64,000 nt of DNA from Microbacterium sp. 1.5R (GTDB lineage Bacteria; Actinomycetota; Actinomycetes; Actinomycetales; Microbacteriaceae): contig NZ_VDRC01000001.1 of NCBI RefSeq assembly GCF_007667425.1, positions 372,001-436,000 of the forward strand, written 5' to 3'. Shown in pieces: positions 46,554 to 60,821 of this stretch (positions are counted from its first letter, which is position 1; every line of letters starts with the position of its first letter). A model generated the notes under the pieces. It was not told the origin of the DNA. It saw nothing but the letters and a program-made list of their open reading frames with translations, and made no database searches. Both the position numbers and the translations under genes were made by a program.

Positions 46554-47347
46554 CGTCCCCCTGCCAGTGCGTTGATGCGTTCCGACCATTCTGACGGATC
46601 CGTACCCCGCCCCGGAGCGAGGTGTACGAGATATTCCGTGTTCCCGTGGGTGCCGAGGATCGGCGACGGAAGGATGCCGAGCATGCCGAGCCCGACGTCC
46701 CAGGCGCTCCACACGACTCGCGCGACAGCGTCGGCGCGCGTGGCGTGATCGGTCACTAGTCCTCCGCGCACCGCGGTGCGACCGACCTCGAACTGCGGTT
46801 TCACGAGCAGCACGATGTCGGCGTGGGGTGCGGCGACCGCCGCGACGGAGGGCAGCACCAACTCCAGGGAGATGAACGACAGGTCCCCGACGACGAGGTC
46901 GGGCGCCTGCTCCTCTCCTGTCGCTGCGGCGAGGTTGTCCGGCGTCATGTGGCGGACGTTGTAACCCTCGACGAGGACGACGCCCGGGTCGGAGGCGATG
47001 GACGGCGCGAGCTGGTCGTGCCCGACGTCGACGGCCATCACGGCGCGCGCTCCGCGCTCTCGGAGCACCTGTGTGAAGCCGCCCGTCGAAGCGCCCATGT
47101 CGAGCGCGAGCGTGCCCTGGACAGTGATGTCGAATCCGTCGAGTGCCGCGATGAGCTTGTGCGCCGCCCTGCCGACGTAGTGATCCGCGCCGGAGACGGC
47201 GAGCTCGGCGGTGTCCGCGACAGGAGTGGACGGTTTGACGACGGGGCGTCCGTCGAGGCTGACCAGCCCCTCGGCTATCAATGCCGCGGCGTGCGTGCGT
47301 GAACGGGCGAGTCCTCGGGCGGCGAGGGCGGCATCGAGTCGCGTCAT
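46550..47347 (-). CDS. tlyA: TlyA family rRNA 2'-O-methyltransferase
   Basis: 265 aa. N-terminal S4 domain (RLDAALAARGLARSRTHAAALI) and an FtsJ-like methyltransferase with ALDMGASTGGFTQVL and VVGDLSFISLELVLP. Methylates 16S and 23S rRNA in mycobacteria, affecting capreomycin sensitivity. Overlaps the preceding small gene by 4 nt. Confidence 0.93.
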   Translation of the reverse strand: MTRLDAALAARGLARSRTHAAALIAEGLVSLDGRPVVKPSTPVADTAELAVSGADHYVGRAAHKLIAALDGFDITVQGTLALDMGASTGGFTQVLRERGARAVMAVDVGHDQLAPSIASDPGVVLVEGYNVRHMTPDNLAAATGEEQAPDLVVGDLSFISLELVLPSVAAVAAPHADIVLLVKPQFEVGRTAVRGGLVTDHATRADAVARVVWSAWDVGLGMLGILPSPILGTHGNTEYLVHLAPGRGTDPSEWSERINALAGGR

Positions 47348-47520
47348 CGTGCGCCGGCGGCGTCGCGTCGATCGAGGCGTGCGCCGCTGTCGAGGCGGCG
47401 GGACAGTTCGTCGTGCAACCCGGAGTACGCCTCCGCACGGGACGCCAGCGGCTGCCCCTCGATCAGGCGCAGGCGACTCCACAGACCGTCAGCCGGCTCG
47501 TTCGTCGTCTCTTCAGTCAC
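47344..47520 (-). CDS. Small conserved protein between HAD phosphatase and tlyA, 58 aa
   Basis: Acidic/basic helical peptide (TEETTNEPADGLWSRLRLIEGQPL). Starts at GTG 47520 and overlaps tlyA by 4 nt. A protein of similar size sits at the same place in M. tuberculosis (Rv1693, from memory), which supports it being real. No function known. Confidence 0.7.
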   Translation of the reverse strand: MTEETTNEPADGLWSRLRLIEGQPLASRAEAYSGLHDELSRRLDSGARLDRRDAAGAR

Positions 47521-47582
47521 GTCTCTACTGTACGCGGAGGGTGCGACGGCGGGCCGGAGCCACGGCGCCCGCGCCAATGCTC

Positions 47583-48620
47583 TCAGGGACGGTGGAACGG
47601 GTCGTCGTAGAGGCGCTCGGGTACGCGCAGCACGAACACCGGGGTACCCGATGCCCAGATCGCCGACGCGCCGGCGCGGAGCAGATCGATCTGCTCGTCG
47701 CTTTCGGCGAGGATCTCGACGTCGGCACCTACGACGCGCACGGACGCTCCGTTCACCGTGTGGATGCCGTCCTTCACCGAGACGGTCGGGTAAGGCTCGT
47801 GCAGGTCGCGGAGATCACGGAGGATGTACGTCGGCCGCGACCCTTCGGGGGCTGCCAGCACATGCTTCGGCCGGTCGATGCCGGTGAGGACGAGAGCCGA
47901 GTCGATACCGGCCCGCGCCGCCCCCAGGATGTCGGTGTCGAGGCGATCGCCGATGAACAGCGGAGTCTGCGCACCGAAGCGCGACAGCGCCTCCTCGAAG
48001 ATCGGCACCTCGGGCTTCCCGGCGACCGTGGCCAGTCGGCCGATCGCTGTGTGCACTGCGGAGACCAGAGTGCCGTTGCCCGGCGCGACGCCGCGCTCGC
48101 GCGGGATCGTCCAATCGGTGTTGGTGGCGATCCAGGGGATGCCGCCGTCCTCTTCCGGGACTTTGAGCGCGAAGGCGGCCTCCGCGAGATCCGTCCAGGC
48201 CACTTCGGGGGCGAAGCCCTGCACGACGGCGGCCGGAGAATCATCGGCGGAACGTGTAATCGTGTATCCGGCCTTCTCGGCCTCGTCGACGAGACCGTCG
48301 CCGCCGACGATGAGGAGGGTTGCCGGCGGAGGGACGATGCCCGCGAGCAGTCGCATCGCGGCCTGCGGGCTGGTGATCACGTCGGCCGGTGCGACCGTCA
48401 GGCCGAGGCTGCTGAGGTGCGACGCGACCGATGCGTCCGTCCGCGAGGCGTTGTTCGTGATGTAGCCGAGACGCACCGTCTCCGCCGCTCGGTTGAGGCT
48501 CTCGACCGCATGGGGAAGAGCGCCCGGTCCGGCGTAGACGACGCCATCGAGGTCGGCCAGTACGGCGTCGACTCCGTCGAGAGGCGTGCGCTGTGCCTGC
48601 TTCTTCGAGAACAGCCCCAC
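47583..48620 (-). CDS. HAD superfamily (class IIA) phosphatase
   Basis: 345 aa. Catalytic ADLDGVVY (nucleophile Asp), NNASR, GDRLDTDILGA and a large C2 cap, as in NagD/glycerol-phosphate phosphatases. The C-terminal about 80 residues are an extra beta domain ending ERLYDDPFHRP. Start is GTG 48620, 6 nt after the preceding gene. Syntenic to Rv1692. Confidence 0.88.
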   Translation of the reverse strand: MGLFSKKQAQRTPLDGVDAVLADLDGVVYAGPGALPHAVESLNRAAETVRLGYITNNASRTDASVASHLSSLGLTVAPADVITSPQAAMRLLAGIVPPPATLLIVGGDGLVDEAEKAGYTITRSADDSPAAVVQGFAPEVAWTDLAEAAFALKVPEEDGGIPWIATNTDWTIPRERGVAPGNGTLVSAVHTAIGRLATVAGKPEVPIFEEALSRFGAQTPLFIGDRLDTDILGAARAGIDSALVLTGIDRPKHVLAAPEGSRPTYILRDLRDLHEPYPTVSVKDGIHTVNGASVRVVGADVEILAESDEQIDLLRAGASAIWASGTPVFVLRVPERLYDDPFHRP

Positions 48621-48626
48621 CGCGCC

Positions 48627-50501
48627 TCAGTCCTCCTTCGAAGAGTCGAGCTCGTCGTCGCGGCCAGCGGGCTCGTCATCGCTCGACTGAGCATCGGCGG
48701 ACTCGACCTCGTCGGCGAACTCGCCTTCACCGAGCAGCTCGCGGACCTCGGCCTCGATCGAGGGCTCGGACTCGGGTGCTGCCGGGCCGTCCTCCGCGCC
48801 ATCCGCGTCTGCTCCGTCGCCGGGCTGGCCGTCAGCATCAGCCGAATCTTCCTCGACGTCTTCGATGTCTTCGATGCCTTCGGTGTCTTCGGTGTCTTCG
48901 ATGTCTTCGGTGTCTTCGGTGTCTTCGATCAGCCCGTCCTCGACGAAGATCTCCTCGTCACCGGCCTCGTCGACGCCGAGTGCCTCAGCGGCGATCTCTG
49001 CACGATGTGCCCAGAACGCGGCCTCGTCCGCACGGCCGAGGTCTTCGAGCACTGCGGCACGCGCTGAGAACAACGCGGGGCTCCACTCGAATGCACGATC
49101 GGGATCGAGCTCCGGGATCTCCAGCTCGCCGAGCGCGAGCTCGAGGTCGCCCTGGTCGAGTCGCGCACCCGACATGGCGATCGCGAGCGCGACACGGACC
49201 GGCGTCGTCAGCGCGGCGCGGTCGACGGCGCGACCGGTCTCCAGCGCACGATCAGGACGCCCGATACCTCGTTCGCTGTCGACCATGAGTGCGATCTGGT
49301 CGTCCTTGCCGGAGATACGGCGGTAGGTCCGCAGCTCGCGGAGGGCGAGCGCGAAGTCCTCATTCGCGTACGCGGTGATGCCCAGCGTCTCGCGGACGAT
49401 CGCGATACGTCCTGCGCGGCGGGAAGCCGCGAGGGCGTGCGCGTGCGCCAGGGCGGGATCCTCGTCGATGAGGCGGGATGCCATGGCGAGGTGCCGGGCG
49501 ACGTGCTCCGCGTTCTCCTTGCTCAGCGTCTTGAGCTCGTTGCGAGCAGACGGGTGCAGGTCGCGCGCGGTGATCTCCTCCGGCAGGATCGGGTCATTGT
49601 GCCGGGGCCGTTCCTCGGAGGCCTGAACCGGACGCTCGCGCCCGGCTCCTCCGCGCTGCGGATACGACCGGCCGCGGTCGGAGTGCGATGACGCGCCCTC
49701 ACGACGCTGAGCGCCACCATCGCGGTTGTAGCCGCCCTCACGACGGGGCGCACCGCCATCGCGGTTGTAGCCACCCTCGCGGCGCTGACCACCGCCATCA
49801 CGGTTGTACCCGCCCTCACGACGCGGGGCACCACCATCACGGTTGTACCCGCCCTCACGACGCTGTCCACCACCGTCGCGGTTGTAGCCACCCTCACGAC
49901 GAGGAGCACCACCGTCACGCTTGTAGCCGCCCTCACGACGCGGCGCACCACCGTCACGGTTGTAGCCGCCCTCACGACGCGGCGCACCACCGTCACGGTT
50001 GTAGCCGCCCTCACGACGCGGCGCACCACCGTCACGGTTGTAGCCGCCCTCGCGCCGAGGAGCACCACCGTCGCGGTTGTAGCCGCCCTCGCGCCGAGGA
50101 GCACCACCGTCGCGGTTGTAGCCGCCCTCGCGCCGAGGAGCACCACCATCGCGGTTGTAGCCGCCCTCACGACGCGGCGCACCACCATCACGGGAGTAGC
50201 CACCCTCACGACGCTGTCCACCACCGTCGCGGTTGTAGCCGCCCTCGCGCCGAGGAGCACCACCATCACGGGAGTAGCCACCCTCACGACGCGGCGCACC
50301 ACCATCACGGGAGTAGCCACCCTCACGACGCGGCGCACCACCATCACGGGAGTAGCCACCCTCACGACGCGGCGCGCCGCCATCGCGACGCGGTGCACCA
50401 CCCTCACGACGGGGCTGGTCGGAACGGGGTCCGGAAGGGCGGTCTCGGCGCGGTCCTCGGTCGTCGTTGCGACGCGGACGGCGCTCTTCCTCTTCCGGCA
50501 T
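48627..50501 (-). CDS. TPR protein with 17-copy Arg/Gly repeat array and acidic tail
   Basis: 624 aa. N-terminal basic region (about 30-270) is 17 contiguous 13-residue repeats RREGGY(S/N/K)RDGG(A/G)(P/Q). The centre (about 300-510) is helical and TPR-like ([53 protein letters not shown]). The C-terminus is strongly acidic with ED(T/I)ED repeats from a 9-bp DNA repeat (about 48850-48930). Start ATG 50501 has GGGAG 4 nt upstream. Position upstream of the HAD phosphatase equals the TPR protein Rv1691; the Arg/Gly array looks like a lineage-specific addition. RGG repeats usually bind RNA. Sometimes mis-annotated; no enzymatic domain. Confidence 0.85.
   Translation of the reverse strand: MPEEEERRPRRNDDRGPRRDRPSGPRSDQPRREGGAPRRDGGAPRREGGYSRDGGAPRREGGYSRDGGAPRREGGYSRDGGAPRREGGYNRDGGGQRREGGYSRDGGAPRREGGYNRDGGAPRREGGYNRDGGAPRREGGYNRDGGAPRREGGYNRDGGAPRREGGYNRDGGAPRREGGYNRDGGAPRREGGYKRDGGAPRREGGYNRDGGGQRREGGYNRDGGAPRREGGYNRDGGGQRREGGYNRDGGAPRREGGYNRDGGAQRREGASSHSDRGRSYPQRGGAGRERPVQASEERPRHNDPILPEEITARDLHPSARNELKTLSKENAEHVARHLAMASRLIDEDPALAHAHALAASRRAGRIAIVRETLGITAYANEDFALALRELRTYRRISGKDDQIALMVDSERGIGRPDRALETGRAVDRAALTTPVRVALAIAMSGARLDQGDLELALGELEIPELDPDRAFEWSPALFSARAAVLEDLGRADEAAFWAHRAEIAAEALGVDEAGDEEIFVEDGLIEDTEDTEDIEDTEDTEGIEDIEDVEEDSADADGQPGDGADADGAEDGPAAPESEPSIEAEVRELLGEGEFADEVESADAQSSDDEPAGRDDELDSSKED
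49707..50369 (-). repeat. 39-bp coding minisatellite, 17 copies
   Basis: Exactly 17 units of 39 bp (663 bp) with no length variation; variation is confined to the Ser/Asn/Lys codon and the Ala-Pro/Gly-Gln/Ala-Gln pair. Third-position changes show some age, but blocks of neighbouring near-identical units show recent duplication. Confidence 0.95.
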
Positions 50502-50533
50502 GATGCTCCCTGTTCTCATATGTGTTGTTAACG

Positions 50534-50567
50534 CGAAATGGCCACCCAACTTTGGGTGGCCATTTCG
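50534..50567 (-). terminator. rRNA operon terminator
   Basis: CGAAATGGCCACCCA / TGGGTGGCCATTTCG 15-bp perfect stem, 4-nt loop, about 12 nt after the 5S 3' end. It sits 33 nt before the ATG of the Arg/Gly repeat gene, whose leader it would overlap. Confidence 0.85.
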
Positions 50568-50579
50568 TCTAAAAGGAGT

Positions 50580-50695
50580 CCGGCGGTGTCCTACTCTCCC
50601 ACAGGGTCCCCCCTGCAGTACCATCGGCGCTGTGAGGCTTAGCTTCCGGGTTCGGAATGTAACCGGGCGTTTCCCTCACGCTATGGCCGCCGAAA
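50580..50695 (-). rRNA. rrf: 5S ribosomal RNA
   Basis: About 116 nt with closing helix TTCGGCGG...CCGCCGG, loop CCGAACCCGGAAGCTAAG and GGGAGAGTAGG near the 3' end. Ends are approximate within a few bases. Confidence 0.95.
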
Positions 50696-50742
50696 CACTA
50701 TTGATGTTTCAATCGTTTGCATAACGACAAAGTCATTTATGC

Positions 50743-50767
50743 GGTTCTCGACCGTACATCGAGAACC
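50743..50767 (-). other. 5S-23S spacer hairpin
   Basis: Perfect 9-bp stem GGTTCTCGA/TCGAGAACC with 7-nt loop in the 23S-5S spacer; a likely processing (RNase III-type) site. Confidence 0.6.
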
Positions 50768-50799
50768 ACTCAGTGGACGCAAGCACCAACGAACGGTGT

Positions 50800-55830
<5,031 letters not shown>

Positions 55831-56079
55831 AAAAAGAAATGCATACGAACACCCGGAATAGGGCGACGCAGCGAGTTTGATGCTGACCAAAGAGATATTC
55901 ATTGCTGACTATCCGTTGCCACTCCCCAAAGGAAGTGGTCTTTGATCCAAAGGAATCTCACCCTGCCGAAGCAGGATCGAGGTTATTTGGCATTTGACAA
56001 GTGCACGCTGTTGAGTTCTCAAGGATCGGACGCTCCCCCGACCCAACCATCACAGTCAGGCCCGAAGGGCAACTTCTCA
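55831..56079 (-). other. rRNA operon leader
   Basis: About 250-nt leader. Contains CTTGAGAACTCAACAGCGTG read on the minus strand (about 55998-56017), a boxA-like antitermination element typical of Microbacteriaceae and other actinobacterial rRNA operons. Confidence 0.75.
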
Positions 56080-56107
56080 ATCTTACCCACCCTGTCTCGC
56101 TTGTCAA
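56080..56107 (-). promoter_or_regulatory. rRNA operon promoter
   Basis: Perfect -35 TTGACA (56107-56102), 16-bp spacer, -10 TAAGAT (56085-56080). The best sigma-70-type promoter in the window. Confidence 0.85.
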
Positions 56108-56420
56108 ATCGGCGCGCGGCGCGAATCTGAGAGCCGCTGCGCAGCTGAGGACAGCCGCAGATGGGGTGGATCTCCCATTCTAGACGCAGGCGTCCGTTCT
56201 CACAAGTGAGTGGATGTGGGAGGTGGTTCTCCGCTTGAGGGGGGTGAAGCTTTCGGCCTCTCCGCTTCCCTGTGGGGCGAACAAGTAATAAGTTACGCGG
56301 ATCCTGGGGGTCTGGCAAATCGGCAGGGTCACCCCGGGCGTGTCGAAGCGGGCCCTCGCGCCGTTTGCCCAGTCCAGCGCGGAAAACTCGCCGAGCAGTC
56401 CCGAGGCGTACGATCTCGGG
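56108..56420. other. Intergenic between rRNA promoter and CoA-transferase gene
   Basis: Upstream of the rRNA promoter. Carries a -10 TACGAT (56409-56414) for the plus-strand gene. No coding or RNA gene seen. Confidence 0.5.
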
Positions 56421-57740
56421 GTGGAGTCCGTATCGTCGACCGCCGCCGCGTCCGCCCTGCTCGATCGGGTGTGGGAGGACCTCGACATCCGCCCAGCCGG
56501 CGCTGCCGACCATCTCGCCACGGCGGGTGCTGTACCTCTGCCCTCGCGTCTCGCAACCTCGGAGCTCGCGTGGAGCAGCGTGCGCGCGGCGGGTCTTCTG
56601 GGGGGAATCCCCGCTCCCCCCGACCCCGGCCGGGTAGCCGTCGCGTACCGCAGCGAACGCGTCCTGACCATCGACCGGATCGCCCCCTCGGTCTGGGCAC
56701 CGCTCTCCGGGTTCTGGCGAACCCGCGACGGCTGGGTCCGCACCCACGCCAACTACCCGCATCACGAGGCTGCGCTCCTGCACGCCCTCGACCTGAGTGC
56801 GGGAGCGACGGCCTCGACTCTCGAGGCGGTCGCGGGTGAGCGATCGTCCGACGACCTCATCACCGCCATCGTCGGTGCGGGAGGACTCGCCGTCACCGTG
56901 TCTCCGGAGCGGCCCGACCACGATCGGGTCCTGCGAGACACTCCCCTGCTCGAGCTGCACCGCATTCCCGGTCCCCCGGCCCACGGTCGCCTCGACGGCT
57001 CCGACGCACAGCCCCTCCGCGGCATCCGCGTGCTCGACCTGACACGCGTCATCGCGGGACCGGTCTGCACGCGGACTCTCGCGCTGCTCGGCGCCGACGT
57101 CCTGCGCGTCGACCCGCCCGAGCTGTCCGAGCCCGAGTGGCTGCACCTCGACACCGGTCATGGCAAGCGCTCGGTCGTGCTCGATGCACGGACAGAGCGG
57201 TTCCACGACCTGGCCGCCCGGGCCGATGTCGTCGTCCTCGGCTACCGCCCCTCGTCTCTCGCGCGCCTCGGAATCACCCCCGAAGCACTTCTCTCGCAGC
57301 ATCCGTCCCTCGTCGTCGCCGCACTCAGCGCCTGGGGTCATGATCGACCCGAACGCGCGGGCTTCGACAGCCTGGTGCAGGCGGAGTCCGGCATCGCGAT
57401 CGTGGAATCAGCCGACGGCCTCCGACCAGGGGTGCTGCCTGCGCAGGCTCTCGACCACAGCGCCGGCTACCTCCTCGCCGCGGCCGTCGTCGCAGCCCTG
57501 CGCCGGCGCGATGGTGAGGGCGGCGGATGGACGGTCCGCACATCGCTGCGGCGGATCGCCGCCGAACTGCTCGGGATGCCACGGGGCGACGAGCCTCAGG
57601 CTCCCCGGGAGATCGACACCGCCGCGCACGTCTCGACCTTCGACGTGGACGGTCGCCGCGTCACGACCGCGCGCCCCGCACTTCCCGGTCTCGAGTTCAC
57701 GCCGCCACGACGATGGGGGCGGGATCAGCCGCGCTGGTGA
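56421..57740 (+). CDS. CaiB/BaiF family III CoA-transferase-like protein
   Basis: 439 aa, ending in a family III fold (LRGIRVLDLTRVIAGPVCTRTLALLGADVLRVDPPE) with Asp/Gly motifs; the N-terminal half is divergent, so the enzyme is a fused or remote member. The catalytic Asp usual in the family is not clearly placed. GTG 56421 lies 6 nt after -10 TACGAT, so leaderless start is preferred over GTG 56340. Divergent from the rRNA operon and overlaps the next gene's end by 16 nt (convergent). CoA acceptor unknown. Confidence 0.75.
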   Translation: MESVSSTAAASALLDRVWEDLDIRPAGAADHLATAGAVPLPSRLATSELAWSSVRAAGLLGGIPAPPDPGRVAVAYRSERVLTIDRIAPSVWAPLSGFWRTRDGWVRTHANYPHHEAALLHALDLSAGATASTLEAVAGERSSDDLITAIVGAGGLAVTVSPERPDHDRVLRDTPLLELHRIPGPPAHGRLDGSDAQPLRGIRVLDLTRVIAGPVCTRTLALLGADVLRVDPPELSEPEWLHLDTGHGKRSVVLDARTERFHDLAARADVVVLGYRPSSLARLGITPEALLSQHPSLVVAALSAWGHDRPERAGFDSLVQAESGIAIVESADGLRPGVLPAQALDHSAGYLLAAAVVAALRRRDGEGGGWTVRTSLRRIAAELLGMPRGDEPQAPREIDTAAHVSTFDVDGRRVTTARPALPGLEFTPPRRWGRDQPRW

Positions 57741-58522
57741 GCACGGCGTACGAACGGCACTGACAGGCAGAGCGCCAGGGTGGCCGCGCCCCACAGCGCG
57801 CACGCCGGCGGCAGCACTCGGTAGGCGAGATGCTGCACCGTGAAGGCATCGGTGAACGGACCGTAGACCGCATAGCCCACGACGACGGCGATCACGAGCA
57901 CCGCAGGGAGAGACAGCCACCATGCGACGCGGATGCCGGTCGGCACGGACTGCACCACCTCGTCGCGGACTTCGGCGCGGTCGAGCCGCAGCAGCATCCA
58001 GACACCGATCCCCGCCAGACCGAGGATGCTCGACCCGTGCTGCAGCCATTTGAAGCCGGTCAGAGGGCCCCACATCTCATCGAGAACGGGCAGCACCTCG
58101 ACACCCCAGCGACCTTCGTGCGTGAACAGGTCCCACACGATGTGCGACACGACGCCGAGAAGCAGCGACATCGTCAGGAACAGCGGATACAGAGGGCGCG
58201 GCGGCGCTCCCCGCACGGCGACCCGTGCCGCAGCGGCCCCGGTCGTCGTCCAGTCGTCCGGCAGCCGTCGCGCGATCGCGAGCGGTGTCAGCTCACCGAC
58301 GGCCGGCCGCAGCACCACACGCCACACGAGGAACAGCGCGAAGGCGACCACCGCGGTCCAGACGATGTTCGCGACGTCGTGGGTGAAGCCGTAATCGAGT
58401 CCGACACCGCGGAGGAAGAGCGGCAGGTCGGGGGTCATCGCACCGATCGCGATCGCGGCCGGGATGAGCGGCGTGCGGATGAACGGCAGCGCCACCAGCG
58501 CATGACTCGGCGTGAACGGCAT
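57725..58522 (-). CDS. DUF4184 membrane protein
   Basis: 265 aa, five or six predicted membrane segments with the DUF4184 start MPFTPSHALVALPF, HD-like conserved His/Asp in FTHD and VVSHIVWDLFTHEG. Function unknown; possibly a membrane metal-dependent hydrolase of the phospholipase-like type. AGGAG 5 nt upstream and TAGGCT -10 about 30 nt upstream. Confidence 0.8.
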   Translation of the reverse strand: MPFTPSHALVALPFIRTPLIPAAIAIGAMTPDLPLFLRGVGLDYGFTHDVANIVWTAVVAFALFLVWRVVLRPAVGELTPLAIARRLPDDWTTTGAAAARVAVRGAPPRPLYPLFLTMSLLLGVVSHIVWDLFTHEGRWGVEVLPVLDEMWGPLTGFKWLQHGSSILGLAGIGVWMLLRLDRAEVRDEVVQSVPTGIRVAWWLSLPAVLVIAVVVGYAVYGPFTDAFTVQHLAYRVLPPACALWGAATLALCLSVPFVRRAHQRG

Positions 58523-58560
58523 GGTGTCTCCTGTCGAGCGTCGAACGCCCGAAGCCTAGC

Positions 58561-58593
58561 GGCGGTGACCTGGGAACCCCCGGGGCCACCGCC
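58561..58593. terminator. Possible terminator after tyrS
   Basis: GGCGGTG / CACCGCC stem with a second inner GC stem about 12 nt past the tyrS stop. No clear T run, so uncertain. Confidence 0.4.
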
Positions 58594-58604
58594 GCCGGAC
58601 CTGG

Positions 58605-59906
58605 TCAGTCGACGAACACTCCGGCCAGGGTCTTCTTGCCTCGGCGCAGCACCGAGACACCACCCGGCAGAGAACCCTGCACCGTGGCCGCGTCATCGTC
58701 GACACGCGCGCCGTCGAGCGACACCCCGCCCTGGGCGATGGCGCGCCTCGCCTCGGACGTGCTCGACACGAGCCCCGTCGAGACGAGAACCTCCACGACG
58801 GGAGCACCCGTCGTGACGGTCGCGTTCGGCAGCTCCTCGAGGGCTGTGCGCAGAGTCGTCGCGTCGAGCGTCGTCAGGTCGCCCTGCCCGAACAGAGCCT
58901 CGGATGCGGCGATCACGGCCGCGGTCGCATCGATGCCGTGAACGGTCGCGACCACCTCGAGAGCAAGACGCTTCTGCGCTGCGCGGCGGAAGGGCTCGGA
59001 CTCGACGAGAGCCGCGTACTCCTCGATCTCGGCACGGCTGAGGAACGTGAAGATCTTCAGTCGCTCGACGACATCGGCGTCGGCAGTGCTCAACCAGAAC
59101 TGGTACATCCGGTACGGACTGCACATCTCGGGGTCGAGCCAGATCGCGTTGCCCTCGCTCTTGCCGAACTTCGTGCCGTCGCTGTTGGTGATGAGCGGAG
59201 TGCCGATGGCGTGCACGGACACACCCTCGGCACGACGGATGAGGTCGGTGCCGCTGGTGAGGTTGCCCCACTGGTCAGATCCGCCTGTCTGCAGCACGCA
59301 GTCGTACTGGCGGTACAGCTCGAGGTAGTCCATGCCCTGCAGGATCTGGTAGCTGAACTCGGTGTAGCTGATGCCCTCATCCGACGCGAGGCGGGCAGCG
59401 ACGGCATCCTTCTTCAGCATCGTGCCCACGCGGTAGTGCTTGCCGATCTCGCGCAGGAAGTCGATCGCCGACAGCGGCGCCGTCCAGTCGAGGTTGTTCA
59501 CCATGCGCGCGGCATTGTCGCCCTCGAAGCTCAGGTAGCGCTCCACCTGCCCGCGCAGCCGATCGACCCATTCGCCGACCGTCTCGCGCGTGTTCAGGGT
59601 GCGCTCGGCCGTCGGCCGCGGGTCGCCGATGAGTCCGGTCGAACCGCCGACGAGGCCGAGCGGCTTGTGCCCCGCGAGCTGGATGCGGCGCAGCGTGAGC
59701 AGCTGCACGAGGTTGCCGAGGTGCAGGCTGGGGGCCGTCGGATCGAAGCCGCAGTAATACGTGATCGGGTCCCCGGCGAGAAGGGCGCGCAGCGCCTCCT
59801 GATCGGTGGACACGTGGACGAGGCCGCGCCACACCAGTTCGTCCCACACGTTCTCGAACGTGGGGTCGATCGCCGGCGTCGCGGTCGTCAGAGCGGAATT
59901 CGACAC
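58605..59906 (-). CDS. tyrS: Tyrosyl-tRNA synthetase
   Basis: 433-aa class I synthetase. CGFDPTAPSLHLGNLV (HIGH-like), GGSDQWGN and KFGKSEGNAIWL (KMSKS-like), with a C-terminal S4 RNA-binding domain. Start GTG 59906, 7 nt after -10 TAGCCT (59919-59914). Lies near argH as in M. tuberculosis. Confidence 0.96.
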   Translation of the reverse strand: MSNSALTTATPAIDPTFENVWDELVWRGLVHVSTDQEALRALLAGDPITYYCGFDPTAPSLHLGNLVQLLTLRRIQLAGHKPLGLVGGSTGLIGDPRPTAERTLNTRETVGEWVDRLRGQVERYLSFEGDNAARMVNNLDWTAPLSAIDFLREIGKHYRVGTMLKKDAVAARLASDEGISYTEFSYQILQGMDYLELYRQYDCVLQTGGSDQWGNLTSGTDLIRRAEGVSVHAIGTPLITNSDGTKFGKSEGNAIWLDPEMCSPYRMYQFWLSTADADVVERLKIFTFLSRAEIEEYAALVESEPFRRAAQKRLALEVVATVHGIDATAAVIAASEALFGQGDLTTLDATTLRTALEELPNATVTTGAPVVEVLVSTGLVSSTSEARRAIAQGGVSLDGARVDDDAATVQGSLPGGVSVLRRGKKTLAGVFVD

Positions 59907-59978
59907 GTCTTCCAGGCTATCAGCGCGCGGATGTCGCGCATCGCGTCGCGCACCCGCGGCGGGAGGGAGCCGGACGGA

Positions 59979-60821
59979 TCAGCTGTGGGCGGCCCACCAC
60001 ACGAGGAAAGCGCCGCCGAGAGCGATCACCCAGCTGACGAGGCTCCCCACGAGGAAGTACTCCGCCCGGGCACCGGTCTCGCCGTCGCGAGAGATCTCGG
60101 GGAACCGGACGATCCCCTTCGCCGCGAGCATCGCCGCGAGGATGGGGTACGCCGCCGCGAGGGTGAGGATCAGCACCAGGATCCGTTCGAGTGGACCGAT
60201 GAGACGCCCACCCTTGAACCCGCTGCGGGGGTCGACCGGTGCGGCGGTTCCGGCCAGAGCGAGTGGGTCGGCCTCGGGATCCGCCACCCCGCCATCGCGC
60301 GGCGGAACGCCATCGCCCGGCGCGCTCGACGCGGTGACGACGGGATCGGACTCCGCCGGAGCGGCCGGTCGGGCGATGTCGATCGGCCGCCAGGTGTGCT
60401 CGCCGTCGAGCGCCGCGCGCACGACGAGGTTCGCGGACTCCAGCAGGAAGACGCCCGCCCCGAGAGCGAGGATCGCGAGGTCGAAGGGAATCTCGCCGAA
60501 CGGGGACCGCAACTCCCAGATCTCGCCGATCAAGCCCGTCTCGCGACGGGGCCCGAGCCAGACGACGGCACCGATGACGAGGATGCCGAGGAGCACGGCC
60601 GGCCAGAAGCCCAGAGGCGCGCGACGCTCGGAGGGCATGCACCATACCCACACCGCGCCGACGGCCAGCGCCGCGATCATCGGGAGGAGTGCGTCGCTGA
60701 CACTACCGAGGAGAAGCAGGATGATCGCGACCGTGAGGTACCCGATCCACCGACGCGGAGCGAACTGCCGCACGAGGTCGGCCGCTCCGATCGCGAGCAG
60801 GGCGAAGCCGGCGACGATCAC
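59979..60821 (-). CDS. Polytopic membrane protein, SatD partner
   Basis: 280 aa with about seven hydrophobic segments (four N-terminal, a pair around ILALGAGVFLLESANLVV, two C-terminal) and a Pro/Ala/Asp-rich cytoplasmic loop at about 155-205. No domain recognised. Its start overlaps the SatD gene by 4 nt, so the two are made together. Confidence 0.75.
   Translation of the reverse strand: MIVAGFALLAIGAADLVRQFAPRRWIGYLTVAIILLLLGSVSDALLPMIAALAVGAVWVWCMPSERRAPLGFWPAVLLGILVIGAVVWLGPRRETGLIGEIWELRSPFGEIPFDLAILALGAGVFLLESANLVVRAALDGEHTWRPIDIARPAAPAESDPVVTASSAPGDGVPPRDGGVADPEADPLALAGTAAPVDPRSGFKGGRLIGPLERILVLILTLAAAYPILAAMLAAKGIVRFPEISRDGETGARAEYFLVGSLVSWVIALGGAFLVWWAAHS

Noticed and set aside
49707..50369. 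Repeat array resembling a CRISPR
   Set aside because: 39-bp units have no spacers, keep the reading frame and encode RREGGY repeats; it is a coding minisatellite.
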